NCBI RefSeq assembly: GCF_900088535.1
Contig: NZ_LT578417.1
Span: forward strand, 1,922,001-1,986,000
Source of the DNA: Cyanobium sp. NIES-981
Lineage (GTDB): Bacteria; Cyanobacteriota; Cyanobacteriia; PCC-6307; Cyanobiaceae
Direction of reading: 5' to 3'
Length of the DNA: 64,000 bases
The notes below the pieces were generated by a model. It saw only the letters and a list, made by a program, of their open reading frames with translations. It was not told the DNA's origin and ran no database searches. Shown piece by piece: positions 1 through 14,162 of the stretch. The first letter of the stretch is position 1. Each line of letters opens with the position of its first letter. The position numbers were made by a program, and so were the translations under genes.

Positions 1-16
1 TCCACCCGAGCCGGCG

Positions 17-3150
<3,134 letters not shown>

Positions 3151-3161
3151 GGCCCGGCCCC

Positions 3162-4073
3162 GTGACCCAGCTCGAACTGCTCAGCGACAGCCGCTGCTTC
3201 GGTGGCTCCCAGCGCCGTTACCGCCACCAGTCCGGGGAGCTGGCCTGCTCGATGGTGTTCGGGGTGTTTCTGCCGCCGGCCGCCCTGCAGGGTGCGCGGG
3301 TGCCGGCGGTGTACTGGCTCTCGGGGCTCACCTGCACCGACGAGAACATGGCCCAGAAGGCCGGCGCCCAGCGGCGGGCCGCCGAGCTGGGCCTGGCCCT
3401 GGTGCTGCCCGACACCAGCCCCCGCGGAGCCGAGGTGCCCGGCGACCCCGACGGCGGCTGGGACTTCGGCCTCGGCGCCGGCTTCTACGTGGACGCCACC
3501 GCATCCCCCTGGTGCCGGCACTACCGGATGCACACCTATGTGGTGGAGGAACTGCCCCAGCTGGCGGAGGCGGCGCTGCCCCTCACGCAACGGCGCAGCA
3601 TCTGCGGCCACTCGATGGGTGGCCACGGCGCCCTGGTGGCGACCCTGCGCCATCCCGGCCGCTACTGCGCCGTCTCCGCCTTCGCCCCGATCGCCCATCC
3701 CGCCGCCTGCCCCTGGGGACAGAAAGCCTTCGGCCATCTGCTCGGGCCGGATCGCACCACCTGGCAGGGCTGGGATGCCACGGCCCTGCTACGGGAGGGG
3801 CGGCGGGCGATCGGCCCGGATGGTGGCTCCCCCCTGCCGATCCTGGTGGATCAGGGCACGGCCGATCCCTTCCTGCGCAGCCAGCTCCACCCTGAAGCCC
3901 TCGCCGAGGCCGCTGCTGCCGTGGGCCAGCCGCTGGATCTGCGCCTGCAGGAGGGCTACGACCACAGCTACTTCGGCATCGCCAGCTTCATCGACGACCA
4001 CCTCGAGCGGCATGCCAGCGCCCTGAAGGAGCCGGAGCCGGAGCCGGAGCCGGCACGGCCGGTCCGGGGCTGA
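3162..4073 (+). CDS. fghA: S-formylglutathione hydrolase
   Basis: Alpha/beta-hydrolase (esterase D family) that cleaves S-formylglutathione to formate and glutathione, completing the pathway started by the upstream dehydrogenase. The nucleophile elbow GHSMGG puts the catalytic serine at residue 151. The likely triad is completed by D235 (GTADPF) and H268 (YDHSYF). The start is a GTG 11 bp after the frmA stop, so the pair is probably co-transcribed. The 303-residue length is slightly above the usual 280 because of a C-terminal Glu-Pro repeat tail, which looks dispensable. Confidence 0.95.
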   Translation: MTQLELLSDSRCFGGSQRRYRHQSGELACSMVFGVFLPPAALQGARVPAVYWLSGLTCTDENMAQKAGAQRRAAELGLALVLPDTSPRGAEVPGDPDGGWDFGLGAGFYVDATASPWCRHYRMHTYVVEELPQLAEAALPLTQRRSICGHSMGGHGALVATLRHPGRYCAVSAFAPIAHPAACPWGQKAFGHLLGPDRTTWQGWDATALLREGRRAIGPDGGSPLPILVDQGTADPFLRSQLHPEALAEAAAAVGQPLDLRLQEGYDHSYFGIASFIDDHLERHASALKEPEPEPEPARPVRG

Positions 4074-4153
4074 GCAGCCTGGTGGCGGGACACTGCTCGT
4101 CATTTCGGAAAGATGAAGGTAAGGTTGGCGCCTCGCTGTTGTGGAGGGCTGCC

Positions 4154-5026
4154 GTGGCACCGGTTCGGGGCATACCCACCTCCCGCGCCTACTGGGAACT
4201 TCGCGCCGAACAGGTGATGAACAGGGTGTTCTCGCCGGACGCCGTCGTGGATGTGGAGATCTGCGAAACTCCGCCGCCGCTGCCCGCCAGCAGCCCGGCA
4301 AGCCCAGCCAGCCGGATCGCGGAATCGCCGATTCCTGCCCCCGCCAGACCTCCCAGCCGTGAACGGCCCCGCGCCCGGCAGCAGCACACCGGGGCGTCGC
4401 CCCTCTCACCCTCGCTGATTCTGGCCAGTGTCAGCGTCACGGTGACCCTGCTGTCCGGCCTCGGGCTGATCGGGCTCAATGTCTGGAACCAGAGCCAGCA
4501 GGCGATCCGCCAGGAGCGCAACATGCTGATGATCGAGCGGCTCCGGAGCATGGGTCCTGCCGCAGCGGAAGCACCGACCACCCAGGCCGCCACCCTCCCG
4601 GCCGGGGTGGATGCCGCCTCAGCCGCCGATGGCGGCCTGCCACCCCCGCCTCCCGCCGAGCCCTGGATGGAGGAGCTGGCCACCCTGCCGGCCAGCACCG
4701 CACCACCGGCCAATGTGCTGAAGGTTCCCATGAGCAGCCGGGTGGCCAGTCCCGCGCCGGCAGCATCCGGCGCTGGCCGTTCCGTCGGCACCGGTCCCCG
4801 GCCCGGCGGCTCCGGCGGCGGAGACGCCCCCCAGCTGGTGGGCGTGGTGCAGGCCCAGGGCCATGGCGGTTCGGCCATCTTCCAGATCGGCAATGCCTCC
4901 ACCAGCGCCGCGGTGGGGGAGGCGATCGGCAGCTCGGGCTGGCGGTTGCGCTCGGCCCAGGGCGACTCCGCCGTGATCGAGCGCGGCGGTGAACAGCGCC
5001 GGGTGAGCATCAGCGGCAACGGCTGA
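4154..5026 (+). CDS. Single-pass membrane protein with GspC/PilP-like C-terminal domain
   Basis: The protein has a Pro/Ser-rich cytoplasmic N-terminus and one strong transmembrane segment (SLILASVSVTVTLLSGLGLI). A long Ala/Pro linker follows. A compact C-terminal domain of about 65 residues begins at LVGVVQ and has the alternating pattern typical of GspC/PilP periplasmic domains (SAIFQIG, VGEAIGSSGWRL, GEQRRVSISG). It may help tie a type IV pilus or type II secretion system to the inner membrane, but no other such gene is nearby. The frame is open from 4082. I chose the GTG at 4154; the ATG at 4217 is also possible. The 3' end overlaps the convergent glycosyltransferase gene by 17 bp. Confidence 0.6.
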   Translation: MAPVRGIPTSRAYWELRAEQVMNRVFSPDAVVDVEICETPPPLPASSPASPASRIAESPIPAPARPPSRERPRARQQHTGASPLSPSLILASVSVTVTLLSGLGLIGLNVWNQSQQAIRQERNMLMIERLRSMGPAAAEAPTTQAATLPAGVDAASAADGGLPPPPPAEPWMEELATLPASTAPPANVLKVPMSSRVASPAPAASGAGRSVGTGPRPGGSGGGDAPQLVGVVQAQGHGGSAIFQIGNASTSAAVGEAIGSSGWRLRSAQGDSAVIERGGEQRRVSISGNG

Positions 5027-6104
5027 TGCCGCCCGCCAGCAAGGCCTGGTACACCCCGTTGATCGCTTCGGCCTCGTTCTGAAGGGAGTTCCGGGTCAGG
5101 GCCCGCTGCCGGGCCCTCTGGCCCATGGCCGCCAGCTCCGCCGGGTGATCGAGCATCCAGATGAGTTCCTGGGTGAGCGAAGCCGCACTGCCGGTGGCGA
5201 AGCGACGGCCAACGGCGCCATCAATCAGTTCCGGCCACACCCCTTCCTGGGAGGTGAGCACGGCGCAGCCGCAGGCCATCGCCTCCAGAGGCGTCAGGCC
5301 GAAGCCCTCCCGGCGCGAGGCCGCCACGCAAAGCCTGGTGCGGCGGTAGCAGTCCCGCACCGTCCTGCGGTCGAGATCACCGAGGAAGAGAATCCGCCCG
5401 CCCAGCCCCGCCGCCGCAATCCGCTGCCGCAACCGCTCCAGGTAGGGCAGGTCCGCCGGACGCGCCAATCCGGTGAAGAAGGCTCCGTAGCGGGGGCGGT
5501 CGGGCAGGGCAGCGATCAAGGCCTCCACCACCAGATCGGTGCCCTTGCTGGGGCGTATGCGGCCGAAGCAGCCGATCAGATCGAGGCCAGCGCCCTGGCG
5601 GCCCGAGAGCAGGGGGGCCAGCGCCGGGGGCGCCCCATCCGGGCTGACATCCGGGCTGAAGAATGCCGTGTCCACGCCGTGATGGATCGTGGCCGTCACG
5701 CAGCCGGGCGGCAGGAAGGCGGCCGAACGCTCCGATGTGGCAATCACCGCGTCGCAGCGTTGGATCAGCCAGCCCAGGACGGGGCCGGGTGGTTTCGGCG
5801 CGGCGGAGGTGAACAGCACCCGCCAGGGCTGGCGCAGCACCGAACGCAGCAGCACCCCCAGCAGGATCTCCAGATCGCGTCGCGCGTGCCACACCCGCCA
5901 GCGCTGCCCGGGCGGTGGACTCCAGCCCTGCAGCACCAGATCCCACCAGCCCATGGCGGGCGCCAGGCCCAGCCGTCCGGTGTCGAGCAGGCCGATCGCC
6001 AGAGTGCGGCGCTGCAGCGGCAGGAGGGAGCACACCGTGGCCGACACCCCCGTGTAGCGGCGATGCAGGTTGGCCACCACCACCGCTGGGAGCACCTGGG
6101 TCAT
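5010..6104 (-). CDS. Glycosyltransferase family 4 (GT-B fold)
   Basis: Retaining GT-B glycosyltransferase. The C-terminal nucleotide-sugar domain shows GCFGRIRPSKG and then the E(x7)E signature in REGFGLTPLEAMACG, where the first Glu contacts the donor. The 364-residue length is normal. The frame extends to 6185, but the ATG at 6104 starts the first beta strand (VLPAVVVANLHRRYTGVSATV) and leaves room for a promoter between this gene and the divergent chorismate lyase. Donor and acceptor cannot be read from sequence. The N-terminal fold resembles cyanobacterial mannosyl- or glucosyltransferases of cell-surface polysaccharide synthesis. Confidence 0.85.
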   Translation of the reverse strand: MTQVLPAVVVANLHRRYTGVSATVCSLLPLQRRTLAIGLLDTGRLGLAPAMGWWDLVLQGWSPPPGQRWRVWHARRDLEILLGVLLRSVLRQPWRVLFTSAAPKPPGPVLGWLIQRCDAVIATSERSAAFLPPGCVTATIHHGVDTAFFSPDVSPDGAPPALAPLLSGRQGAGLDLIGCFGRIRPSKGTDLVVEALIAALPDRPRYGAFFTGLARPADLPYLERLRQRIAAAGLGGRILFLGDLDRRTVRDCYRRTRLCVAASRREGFGLTPLEAMACGCAVLTSQEGVWPELIDGAVGRRFATGSAASLTQELIWMLDHPAELAAMGQRARQRALTRNSLQNEAEAINGVYQALLAGGISRCR

Positions 6105-6160
6105 GGCCGCGGCGACCCTCCGGCGATTTCTAGGGTACTGATCCTGGGTGAAGGAGTCCG

Positions 6161-6799
6161 ATGCCGGTGGTTGCCCCCGCTCCATCGCCGACGCTGCTGT
6201 GGCAGACCGCCCTGGTGCAGGGGGCTCTGCGCCAGGGCTGCTGCGGGCAGCTCACCGGCCCCTGGCGGCTGCTGCTGCTGGGTGACGGCAGTCCGACCCG
6301 CCATCTGGAATCCCTCACGGGTCTGCCGGTGGAGATCGAACTGGTGGCCATGGGCCCGCAACAGCCGGGGGACGGAGCCTCGCCGCCCGCGGAAGTGGAG
6401 GAGCTGGCGGAGCCCCTGATCCGGCGCCAGGTGTGGCTCCGTTGCGGTCCCCACACCCTGGCCTGGGCCGAGAGCTGGTGGAATCAGGTGCGCGCCGAGG
6501 AACATCTGCAGCGGCGTGACCAGCCGATCTGGCGCAGCCTCACCAGCAACCGCGCCGAGCTGTTCCGGGAGGTGGACGGCCTCGGCCAGGTGGAAGCCCC
6601 CTGGCTGAGTGATCGTTTCGGGCAGTCCGGGCCGTTCTGGAGCCGCCACTACCGCTTCTTCCGGGGCGGTCTGCCGCTCACCGTGATCCGCGAGGTGTTC
6701 TCCCCCGAGCTGGAACGGTGGCTGGGGCCGGCCGTGCTCTCCCGGGCGGCAGCGCCGCAGACCGCCCCATCTCAACATGTCAATTTGCAAAGACGGTAA
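6161..6799 (+). CDS. Chorismate lyase, cyanobacterial type (DUF98)
   Basis: This 212-residue protein belongs to the DUF98/chorismate pyruvate-lyase family. Cyanobacterial members supply 4-hydroxybenzoate for the plastoquinone head group. Family features visible here are the hydrophobic core LLGDGSPTRHLESLTG, the RRQVWLRCGPHTLAWAESWW strand pair and the terminal FWSRHYRFFRGGLPLTVIREVFSP segment. The reaction removes pyruvate from chorismate. It is divergent from the glycosyltransferase with a gap of about 56 bp. The ATG at 6161 fits family length. Confidence 0.85.
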   Translation: MPVVAPAPSPTLLWQTALVQGALRQGCCGQLTGPWRLLLLGDGSPTRHLESLTGLPVEIELVAMGPQQPGDGASPPAEVEELAEPLIRRQVWLRCGPHTLAWAESWWNQVRAEEHLQRRDQPIWRSLTSNRAELFREVDGLGQVEAPWLSDRFGQSGPFWSRHYRFFRGGLPLTVIREVFSPELERWLGPAVLSRAAAPQTAPSQHVNLQRR

Positions 6800-6853
6800 C
6801 AAGTTGCTACCGCGCAGACTTGACGGATTGACGGTGGCAGGTGCGTCTCGATC

Positions 6854-7417
6854 ATGGAGGCCATGTCAACGCCCACTGCCCCCATGGCCCAGTCCTCCCA
6901 CCTCCACCGGGGTTCCCCTCCCGAGACCGACTGGCTGAGCCTCACCGAACTCGGCCGGCTCTACGGCATCTCCGCCGTTCTGTGCGGGCGCCAGCTCAGC
7001 GGCGCAGGACTGCGTCAGAGCCACGGCGCCCCCACCCCCTACGCCCTGAGCCATGGCCTGGCCCTGCTGGCGCACCCGCGGGCCCACCACCGAAGCGCCC
7101 TGTGGAACCGCCAGGCCTGCGGCGTGGTTCTGGAGCAGCAGGGTCTGCAGCCGGTGGCCCAGAACCGGCTGGTGCAACTGTGGGCCGATCTGCTGGAAGC
7201 CCTGCTGAGCGATTCCAGCGCGATCAGCACCTCCGCCGAGGAAATGGCGGCAGAGGTTCCGAGCGAGCTGGTGGGTTCGGTGAACCAGGAGCTGCGCTTG
7301 CGCGGCAGCGGCTTCCTGGTGGCCAGCCCGCGGCGGCGCAGCCAGCCGGGCCGCAGTCAGCCGAGCCGCAAGGCCTCCGCCTGCTGGCGGGCACGCTCCA
7401 GCATGTCCCGCAGCTGA
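6854..7417 (+). CDS. Conserved hypothetical protein, picocyanobacterial type
   Basis: No known domain was recognised. The 187-residue protein has an N-terminal region (LSLTELGRLYGISAVLCGRQL) resembling a small helix-turn-helix-like or KilA-N-like fold, then a Leu-rich helical section and an Arg/Ser-rich C-terminus. The C-terminal 61 bp overlap the convergent DUF1269 gene, and the basic tail lies in that overlap. Composition and codon use match the core genome. A DNA-binding role is conceivable but unsupported. Confidence 0.55.
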   Translation: MEAMSTPTAPMAQSSHLHRGSPPETDWLSLTELGRLYGISAVLCGRQLSGAGLRQSHGAPTPYALSHGLALLAHPRAHHRSALWNRQACGVVLEQQGLQPVAQNRLVQLWADLLEALLSDSSAISTSAEEMAAEVPSELVGSVNQELRLRGSGFLVASPRRRSQPGRSQPSRKASACWRARSSMSRS

Positions 7418-7878
7418 TCCTCGTCCGTATGGCTGAGGTTGGTGCGCAGCAGCCTGGCGTGGGGGGCATGGGAGCGCAGGCGCTCGATCACCCGGTCCGG
7501 GGTGGCCTCCCGCACCAGCAGGCAGAGCGCGGCCGTTCCCTGCGGCAGGGTCTCGCCAAGCTCCCGCATGAAGCCGTCGTTGATGCCGATGTCGGAGAGG
7601 GAGCCGGAAGCCGCTCCCACGCCGGCCCCCACGGCGGCCCCCAGCAGGGGATTGAGGAAGAGCAGGCCAACCAGGGTGCCCCAGAAGCCCCCGCCGAGGG
7701 CTCCGGCGGCGGTGAGGTTGAGGGCTTGGCGCAGATGCACCTGGCCCTCGGCGTCGTGCTCCACCACGACGGCATCCTCGAGGGCGATCAGCTGCTCGCG
7801 CTGGATGTCGACCAGTTCGCGCCGCACGGCCTCCGCTTCCTCCGCTTTGGGGAAGCCCACCACCACCAGGCTGCTCAT
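7357..7878 (-). CDS. DUF1269 domain-containing membrane-associated protein
   Basis: The 173-residue protein opens with a strand-helix unit (SSLVVVGFPKAEEAEAVRREL) and continues with a Gly/Ala-rich central hairpin (AAGALGGGFWGTLVGLLFLNPLLGAAVGAGVGAASG). That hairpin can insert in the membrane and is the hallmark of DUF1269. The C-terminal half resembles the first unit (GTAALCLLVREATPDRVIERL). The biochemical role is unknown; family members are often linked to stress. It converges with the preceding gene, overlapping by 61 bp. Confidence 0.85.
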   Translation of the reverse strand: MSSLVVVGFPKAEEAEAVRRELVDIQREQLIALEDAVVVEHDAEGQVHLRQALNLTAAGALGGGFWGTLVGLLFLNPLLGAAVGAGVGAASGSLSDIGINDGFMRELGETLPQGTAALCLLVREATPDRVIERLRSHAPHARLLRTNLSHTDEDQLRDMLERARQQAEALRLG

Positions 7879-7906
7879 GTCAGGGATGCAGAGAGTCTCA
7901 AGCTAA

Positions 7907-8622
7907 TCAGCGCGGGCGGCGCCGGCTGGAGCGGGGCATCGGCCGTGGGCTGGCGCCGGCCCCGCGCTCCGGAGCGGAGGCCCCTGCCGGGCCTGGGCGC
8001 CCCTGGTCCGGGCGGCTCGGGGTTTCGGCAGACGACGGCCTGGCGTCACTGGAACGGCGCCAACGGGGCAGGGTGAAGCTGTCCTCCTCCGGCCATTCCT
8101 CTCCACCGGCACCAGCACCGTCCACGGGCTCAGAAGCGGGCCGGCGGGGGGGGCCAGGCCCTGATCCCGGGCCCCGCCGCGGGACCCGCCGCCGCCACCT
8201 CGGCGCGAGCGGGCCTCGAGGGGGCGCCGGGGGGAAGGGGAAGGGGATGGGGCCGCTGCCGCTGCGGGGTCGCTGCGGCGCGTGGGCCCGCGCTCGGCGC
8301 GCGCCGGCGGCTCCTCCCAGGACTCACGCCAGTCGTCCTCGTCGTCCAGGATCCAGTCGAGCTTGCCCTCCACCCACCGGCCGAGGTCATTGAGGCGGGG
8401 CAGCCCCCCGGCGCCACGGCCCCCCGAGGCACGCGAGCCCGGGCGAGCCCCGGAGACCCCATCCACCAGCTGGCGCCCAGCCGAAACCCAGCGATCGAGA
8501 TCGCCGCGCACGCCTTCCCCGCGGCCCCCCTGGACACGCGGGGAGGGGGGTCGCCGCCAGCCCCGCAGCGCGTCGTCACCACCGGCCGCTGATGATGGGG
8601 ACCTGGACCAGGGCTCTCGCAT
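7907..8622 (-). CDS. Arg/Pro-rich picocyanobacterial protein, apparently frameshifted at a C8 run
   Basis: The upstream part (LDRWVSAGRQLVDGVSGARPG, then GRWVEGKLDWILDDEDDWRESWEEPP) looks like genuine protein. Past a run of eight G on the + strand (8146-8153, C8 in the coding direction) the same frame becomes uninformative Arg/Pro text ending at 7903. The neighbouring frame instead reads EEWPEEDSFTLPRWRR and ends PMPRSSRRRPR at 7907, with no stop between. One extra C in the run joins the two halves, so the coordinates describe that reconstruction. It may be a sequencing indel, a real mutation or a phase-variable tract. A GTG at 8511 is an alternative start. Function unknown. Confidence 0.5.
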
Positions 8623-8660
8623 GGGGCCATGCCGTTGCGGCCACGCTATCGAGCCAGGGC

Positions 8661-8771
8661 TCAGGGCGGCAGGACGCCGCGGCGCCGACGGGCGAGCCAG
8701 CGCTCCCGGCTCAGACCCACCAGCGCGATGCTGACCCCGGCGATCTGCAGGGTCCAGAGGAACACACCCAC
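8661..8771 (-). CDS. Possible 36-residue single-pass membrane peptide
   Basis: A short frame directly downstream of the SprT-like gene, in the same frame after its stop, starts at GTG 8771. It encodes one hydrophobic helix (VFLWTLQIAGVSIALVGL) followed by a very basic tail (SRERWLARRRR), which fits the positive-inside rule. The frame fills most of an otherwise empty 170-bp gap. No family was recognised. It could equally be chance, because GC-rich sequence readily gives open frames. Confidence 0.3.
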   Translation of the reverse strand: MGVFLWTLQIAGVSIALVGLSRERWLARRRRGVLPP

Positions 8772-8795
8772 GCCCAGGTTGCAGGGGCGCTGACC

Positions 8796-9344
8796 TTAGG
8801 CGGCCCGGTGGAAGTGGAGCTGACAGCTGGCGTCCCAGCGGCCGCCATGGTGGCGCTCGCAGCAGGCCCGGCAGGCCAGGCCGCGGACGCGGCGGCGGTA
8901 GGGCGCGGTGATGCCGCAGAGCGGACAGCGGGCGATCCAGCGGCTGGCGGGCGTGGCTCCCCCGGGCAGCGGGTAGCGATGGCGCAGGCTCACCGCGAAG
9001 CCATCCTGGGCCGCATTGATGGCCGCCATCCGCGCGCGGAAGTGGGGGCCGTGCACCTCCGGCACCTGCAGCACCCGGTCGACCCAGGCGTGGATCATCT
9101 CGTGGCAGAGGGTGCTGAGCAGGGCCTCGCGGGGCAGGGGGTCCAGCAGGGGCCGCGACAGCACGATCTCGCAGAGGGCGCTGCCGTCGGCGCGGCGGCC
9201 CCGGCGGTAGAGGCCGGCCGTGCGGCGCATGCGGCCATCGCTCCAGCGCAGATCCACCAGCGGCGTGCCGTGCGGAGCCAGGCTGGCGTCGAAATGCTCC
9301 CGGTTCAACCGGTGGAACAGGGGCAGCAGGGGCTCGAGCGGCAC
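8796..9344 (-). CDS. SprT-like zinc-dependent metalloprotease
   Basis: The 182-residue protein carries the gluzincin motif HEMIHAW (zinc-binding His pair and catalytic Glu). A further His lies downstream in HGPHFRARM. The C-terminal zinc ribbon has two Cys pairs (CPLCG and CRACC). This is the SprT/Spartan-like architecture. Related proteins cut DNA-protein crosslinks in eukaryotes, while bacterial roles are poorly defined. The start is GTG at 9344. It is divergent from the gene at 9401, with a gap of about 56 bp that must hold both promoters. Confidence 0.85.
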   Translation of the reverse strand: MPLEPLLPLFHRLNREHFDASLAPHGTPLVDLRWSDGRMRRTAGLYRRGRRADGSALCEIVLSRPLLDPLPREALLSTLCHEMIHAWVDRVLQVPEVHGPHFRARMAAINAAQDGFAVSLRHRYPLPGGATPASRWIARCPLCGITAPYRRRVRGLACRACCERHHGGRWDASCQLHFHRAA

Positions 9345-9400
9345 GCCGGGGGGCCTGGTCAGTCAGACTCTGGGGTCATTCAACACAGTTTCACCGGCCT

Positions 9401-11951
<2,551 letters not shown>

Positions 11952-11997
11952 GGCGGCCTGGTTCCCCTCCCTAACCTGGGCCCACTGCCGAGATGCC

Positions 11998-13608
11998 ATG
12001 AGAGCGCGGGCCTGGCTGGCGGGGCTGGTCACCATGACCCTGCTCGTGCTGGGAACCCCCACGGGATGGTCCGCCCTGGGTCCCGCCCTGGCCCAGGAGG
12101 GGGGAGAGGGAGCCCTGGCGGGCCAGGCCACGCCAGCACCGATCGTGCTCGATGGCCGCACCCTGTTCAGCCTCTGGCCGTCGCGCAATCTCTCGGCAGC
12201 GCAGCGCAGCAGCACGGTGAACAGCCGGCTGGAGGAGGCCGTGGCCGCAGGACGGCCCGTGAGCGTTCAGGTGGGCGAGGTCAACCATCTGCCGGTGCTG
12301 CGCCTCAACGACCGCACCCTGGTCACGGTCACCGAGCGGGACGTGCCGGAGGGCCTGGAGGCACGGGAGCAGGCCGAGCAGTGGCAGGGCCAGCTGCAGC
12401 AGGCCATCGCCCGAGCGCGGCAGGAGCGCAGCCCGGAACACGTGGCGCGCATGCTGCCGCGGGTGCTGGCGATCCTGCTGGGGGCCCTGGGGCTCCACAT
12501 CCTGCTGCTGCGGCTGTGGCGGCGGTGGTGCCCGAAGGCGCTGGCCCCCCTGCCCACCGAGGGGGAGCGCAGTGACCGCTCCAATCGTTTTCTGCTGCGC
12601 AGCACCCTGTTGCTGCTGCAGACCGTGGTGTGGCTGGGGGCCACTGCCCTGGTGATGGACCTGTTCCCCCTCAGCCGCCGCCTCAGCGCCGGCGTGCTGG
12701 AGGCCACCCGCCGCTGGTTGAGCGCCCCGTTCCTGCCCCTGGGCTCCCGCAGCTATTCGCTGCAGGACGTGGTGGTGCTGGTGCTGCTGTTCGTGGCCCT
12801 GGCCCAGGCGGTGGGGATGCTGCAGAGCCTGCTGCGCCGGCGGGTGCTGCGCTACACGGGCATGAGTGAGGGGGGCCAGGAGGCGGTGGCCTTCGTGGCC
12901 CGCTACGGGCTGCTGCTGGTGGGCACCCTGGTGCTGCTGCAGCTCTGGGGCCTCGATCTCACCTCCCTCACCCTCTTCGCCAGCGTGCTCGGGGTGGGGG
13001 TGGGCCTGGGGCTGCAGGGGATCAGCAAGAACTTCCTCAGCGGCCTGATCATCATTTTCGAGCGCCCCATCCAGGTGGGCGACTTCGTGGAGATCGGCGA
13101 TCTGCAGGGCAGTGTCCAGAGTCTGGGACTGCGCAGCACCAAGGTCACCACGCTGGACCGGGTCACGATCATCGTGCCGAACTCCGAATTTCTGGAGTCG
13201 CGGGTGATCAACTGGAGCCATGGCAGCCCGGTGTCACGGCTGCAGGTGCCGGTGGGCGTGGCCTACGGCTCCGACACCGCCGCCGTGCGCGAGGCCCTGA
13301 TCGCCGCCTGCCGGGACAATCCGGCCGTGCTGAAGGCGCCACCACCGCGGGTGTACTTCAGCAGCTTCGGCGACAGTGCCCTCAACTTCACCCTGCTGGT
13401 GTGGACGCGGGAACCGAAGCGCCAGTACGAGACCGTGAGCGACCTCAACTTCCGGATCGAGGCGCTGCTCAGGGAACGCGGCATCACGGTGCCCTTCCCC
13501 CAGCGGGATCTCCACCTGAACCACGGCAACCTGCAGATCCGTCTGCCGCCCGCGGTCGAAGCCGGTCTTCAGGCCCTGGTGGAGCGGCAGCAGCCCCCGG
13601 AACCCTGA
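11998..13608 (+). CDS. MscS-family mechanosensitive channel
   Basis: Large MscS-type channel of 536 residues. It has a signal peptide (LAGLVTMTLLVLG), a periplasmic domain of about 140 residues, several transmembrane helices, and the pore-lining TM3 (LFASVLGVGVGLGLQGISKNFLSGLIIIFERP). A cytoplasmic beta domain follows (GDFVEIGDLQGSVQSLGLRST, then IIVPNSEF) and a C-terminal alpha/beta domain. The frame is open from 11830, but the ATG at 11998 starts the signal peptide. It probably releases osmolytes on hypo-osmotic shock, which fits a GG-accumulating organism. mscL follows 77 bp downstream. Confidence 0.92.
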   Translation: MRARAWLAGLVTMTLLVLGTPTGWSALGPALAQEGGEGALAGQATPAPIVLDGRTLFSLWPSRNLSAAQRSSTVNSRLEEAVAAGRPVSVQVGEVNHLPVLRLNDRTLVTVTERDVPEGLEAREQAEQWQGQLQQAIARARQERSPEHVARMLPRVLAILLGALGLHILLLRLWRRWCPKALAPLPTEGERSDRSNRFLLRSTLLLLQTVVWLGATALVMDLFPLSRRLSAGVLEATRRWLSAPFLPLGSRSYSLQDVVVLVLLFVALAQAVGMLQSLLRRRVLRYTGMSEGGQEAVAFVARYGLLLVGTLVLLQLWGLDLTSLTLFASVLGVGVGLGLQGISKNFLSGLIIIFERPIQVGDFVEIGDLQGSVQSLGLRSTKVTTLDRVTIIVPNSEFLESRVINWSHGSPVSRLQVPVGVAYGSDTAAVREALIAACRDNPAVLKAPPPRVYFSSFGDSALNFTLLVWTREPKRQYETVSDLNFRIEALLRERGITVPFPQRDLHLNHGNLQIRLPPAVEAGLQALVERQQPPEP

Positions 13609-13685
13609 GCCTTACGAAACCCGGCCCTGGTGTTGCCTGGCGCACCTGGGTCACTAGGTTTCCAGGAGTCACTCCCTGCATCTCC

Positions 13686-14078
13686 ATGCCCTCCCGCCGC
13701 CCGGGCCTGCTGGCCGACTTCAAGGCCTTCATCAACAAGGGCAATGTGGTGGATCTGGCCGTGGCGGTGGTGATCGGCGGCGCCTTCGGCAAGGTGGTGG
13801 ACGCCGTGGTGACGCTGGTGATGACCAGCCTGCTGGAGCCGGCCCTGAAGGCCGCCCAGGTGGAGTCGATCCAGGCCTGGCCGGCCGGGGCCGTGCTCGT
13901 GGCGCTGATCAACTTCCTGGTGATCGCCTTCGTGGTGTTCCTGATCGTGCGGGCGATCGAGGCGGCCAAGCGCAAGGAAACCGCCAAGGCCGAGGCAGAG
14001 GCCGCTCCCGACACCCAGGCCCAGCTGGCCTCGGCGGTGACCCGCCTGGTGGAGGCGCTGGATCGCCGCGGGCTGTAG
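13686..14078 (+). CDS. mscL: Large-conductance mechanosensitive channel MscL
   Basis: This 130-residue MscL has the amphipathic N-helix and TM1 (LLADFKAFINKGNVVDLAVAVVIGGAFGKVVDAVV), with the Gly/Ala/Val-lined gate. TM2 is VLVALINFLVIAFVVFLIVRAIE. A charged C-terminal helix follows (AAKRKETAKAEAEA). The ATG at 13686 matches the canonical start; the frame upstream to 13401 overlaps the MscS gene and is not coding. It acts as an emergency osmotic release valve in the plasma membrane. Confidence 0.95.
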   Translation: MPSRRPGLLADFKAFINKGNVVDLAVAVVIGGAFGKVVDAVVTLVMTSLLEPALKAAQVESIQAWPAGAVLVALINFLVIAFVVFLIVRAIEAAKRKETAKAEAEAAPDTQAQLASAVTRLVEALDRRGL

Positions 14079-14162
14079 AGGCCCAGAGCCGGCGAGCCGT
14101 TGACGTTCAGATCGCGATCCCGTTCCTAGCGTCCGGGGGCTGGCCTGACCGATCGCATCGTT

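Noticed and set aside
6841..8076. 411-codon frame opposite the DUF1269 gene
   Set aside because: It is a GC-rich shadow; the Gln/Gly/Arg-rich text has no domain, and real genes on both strands cover the interval.
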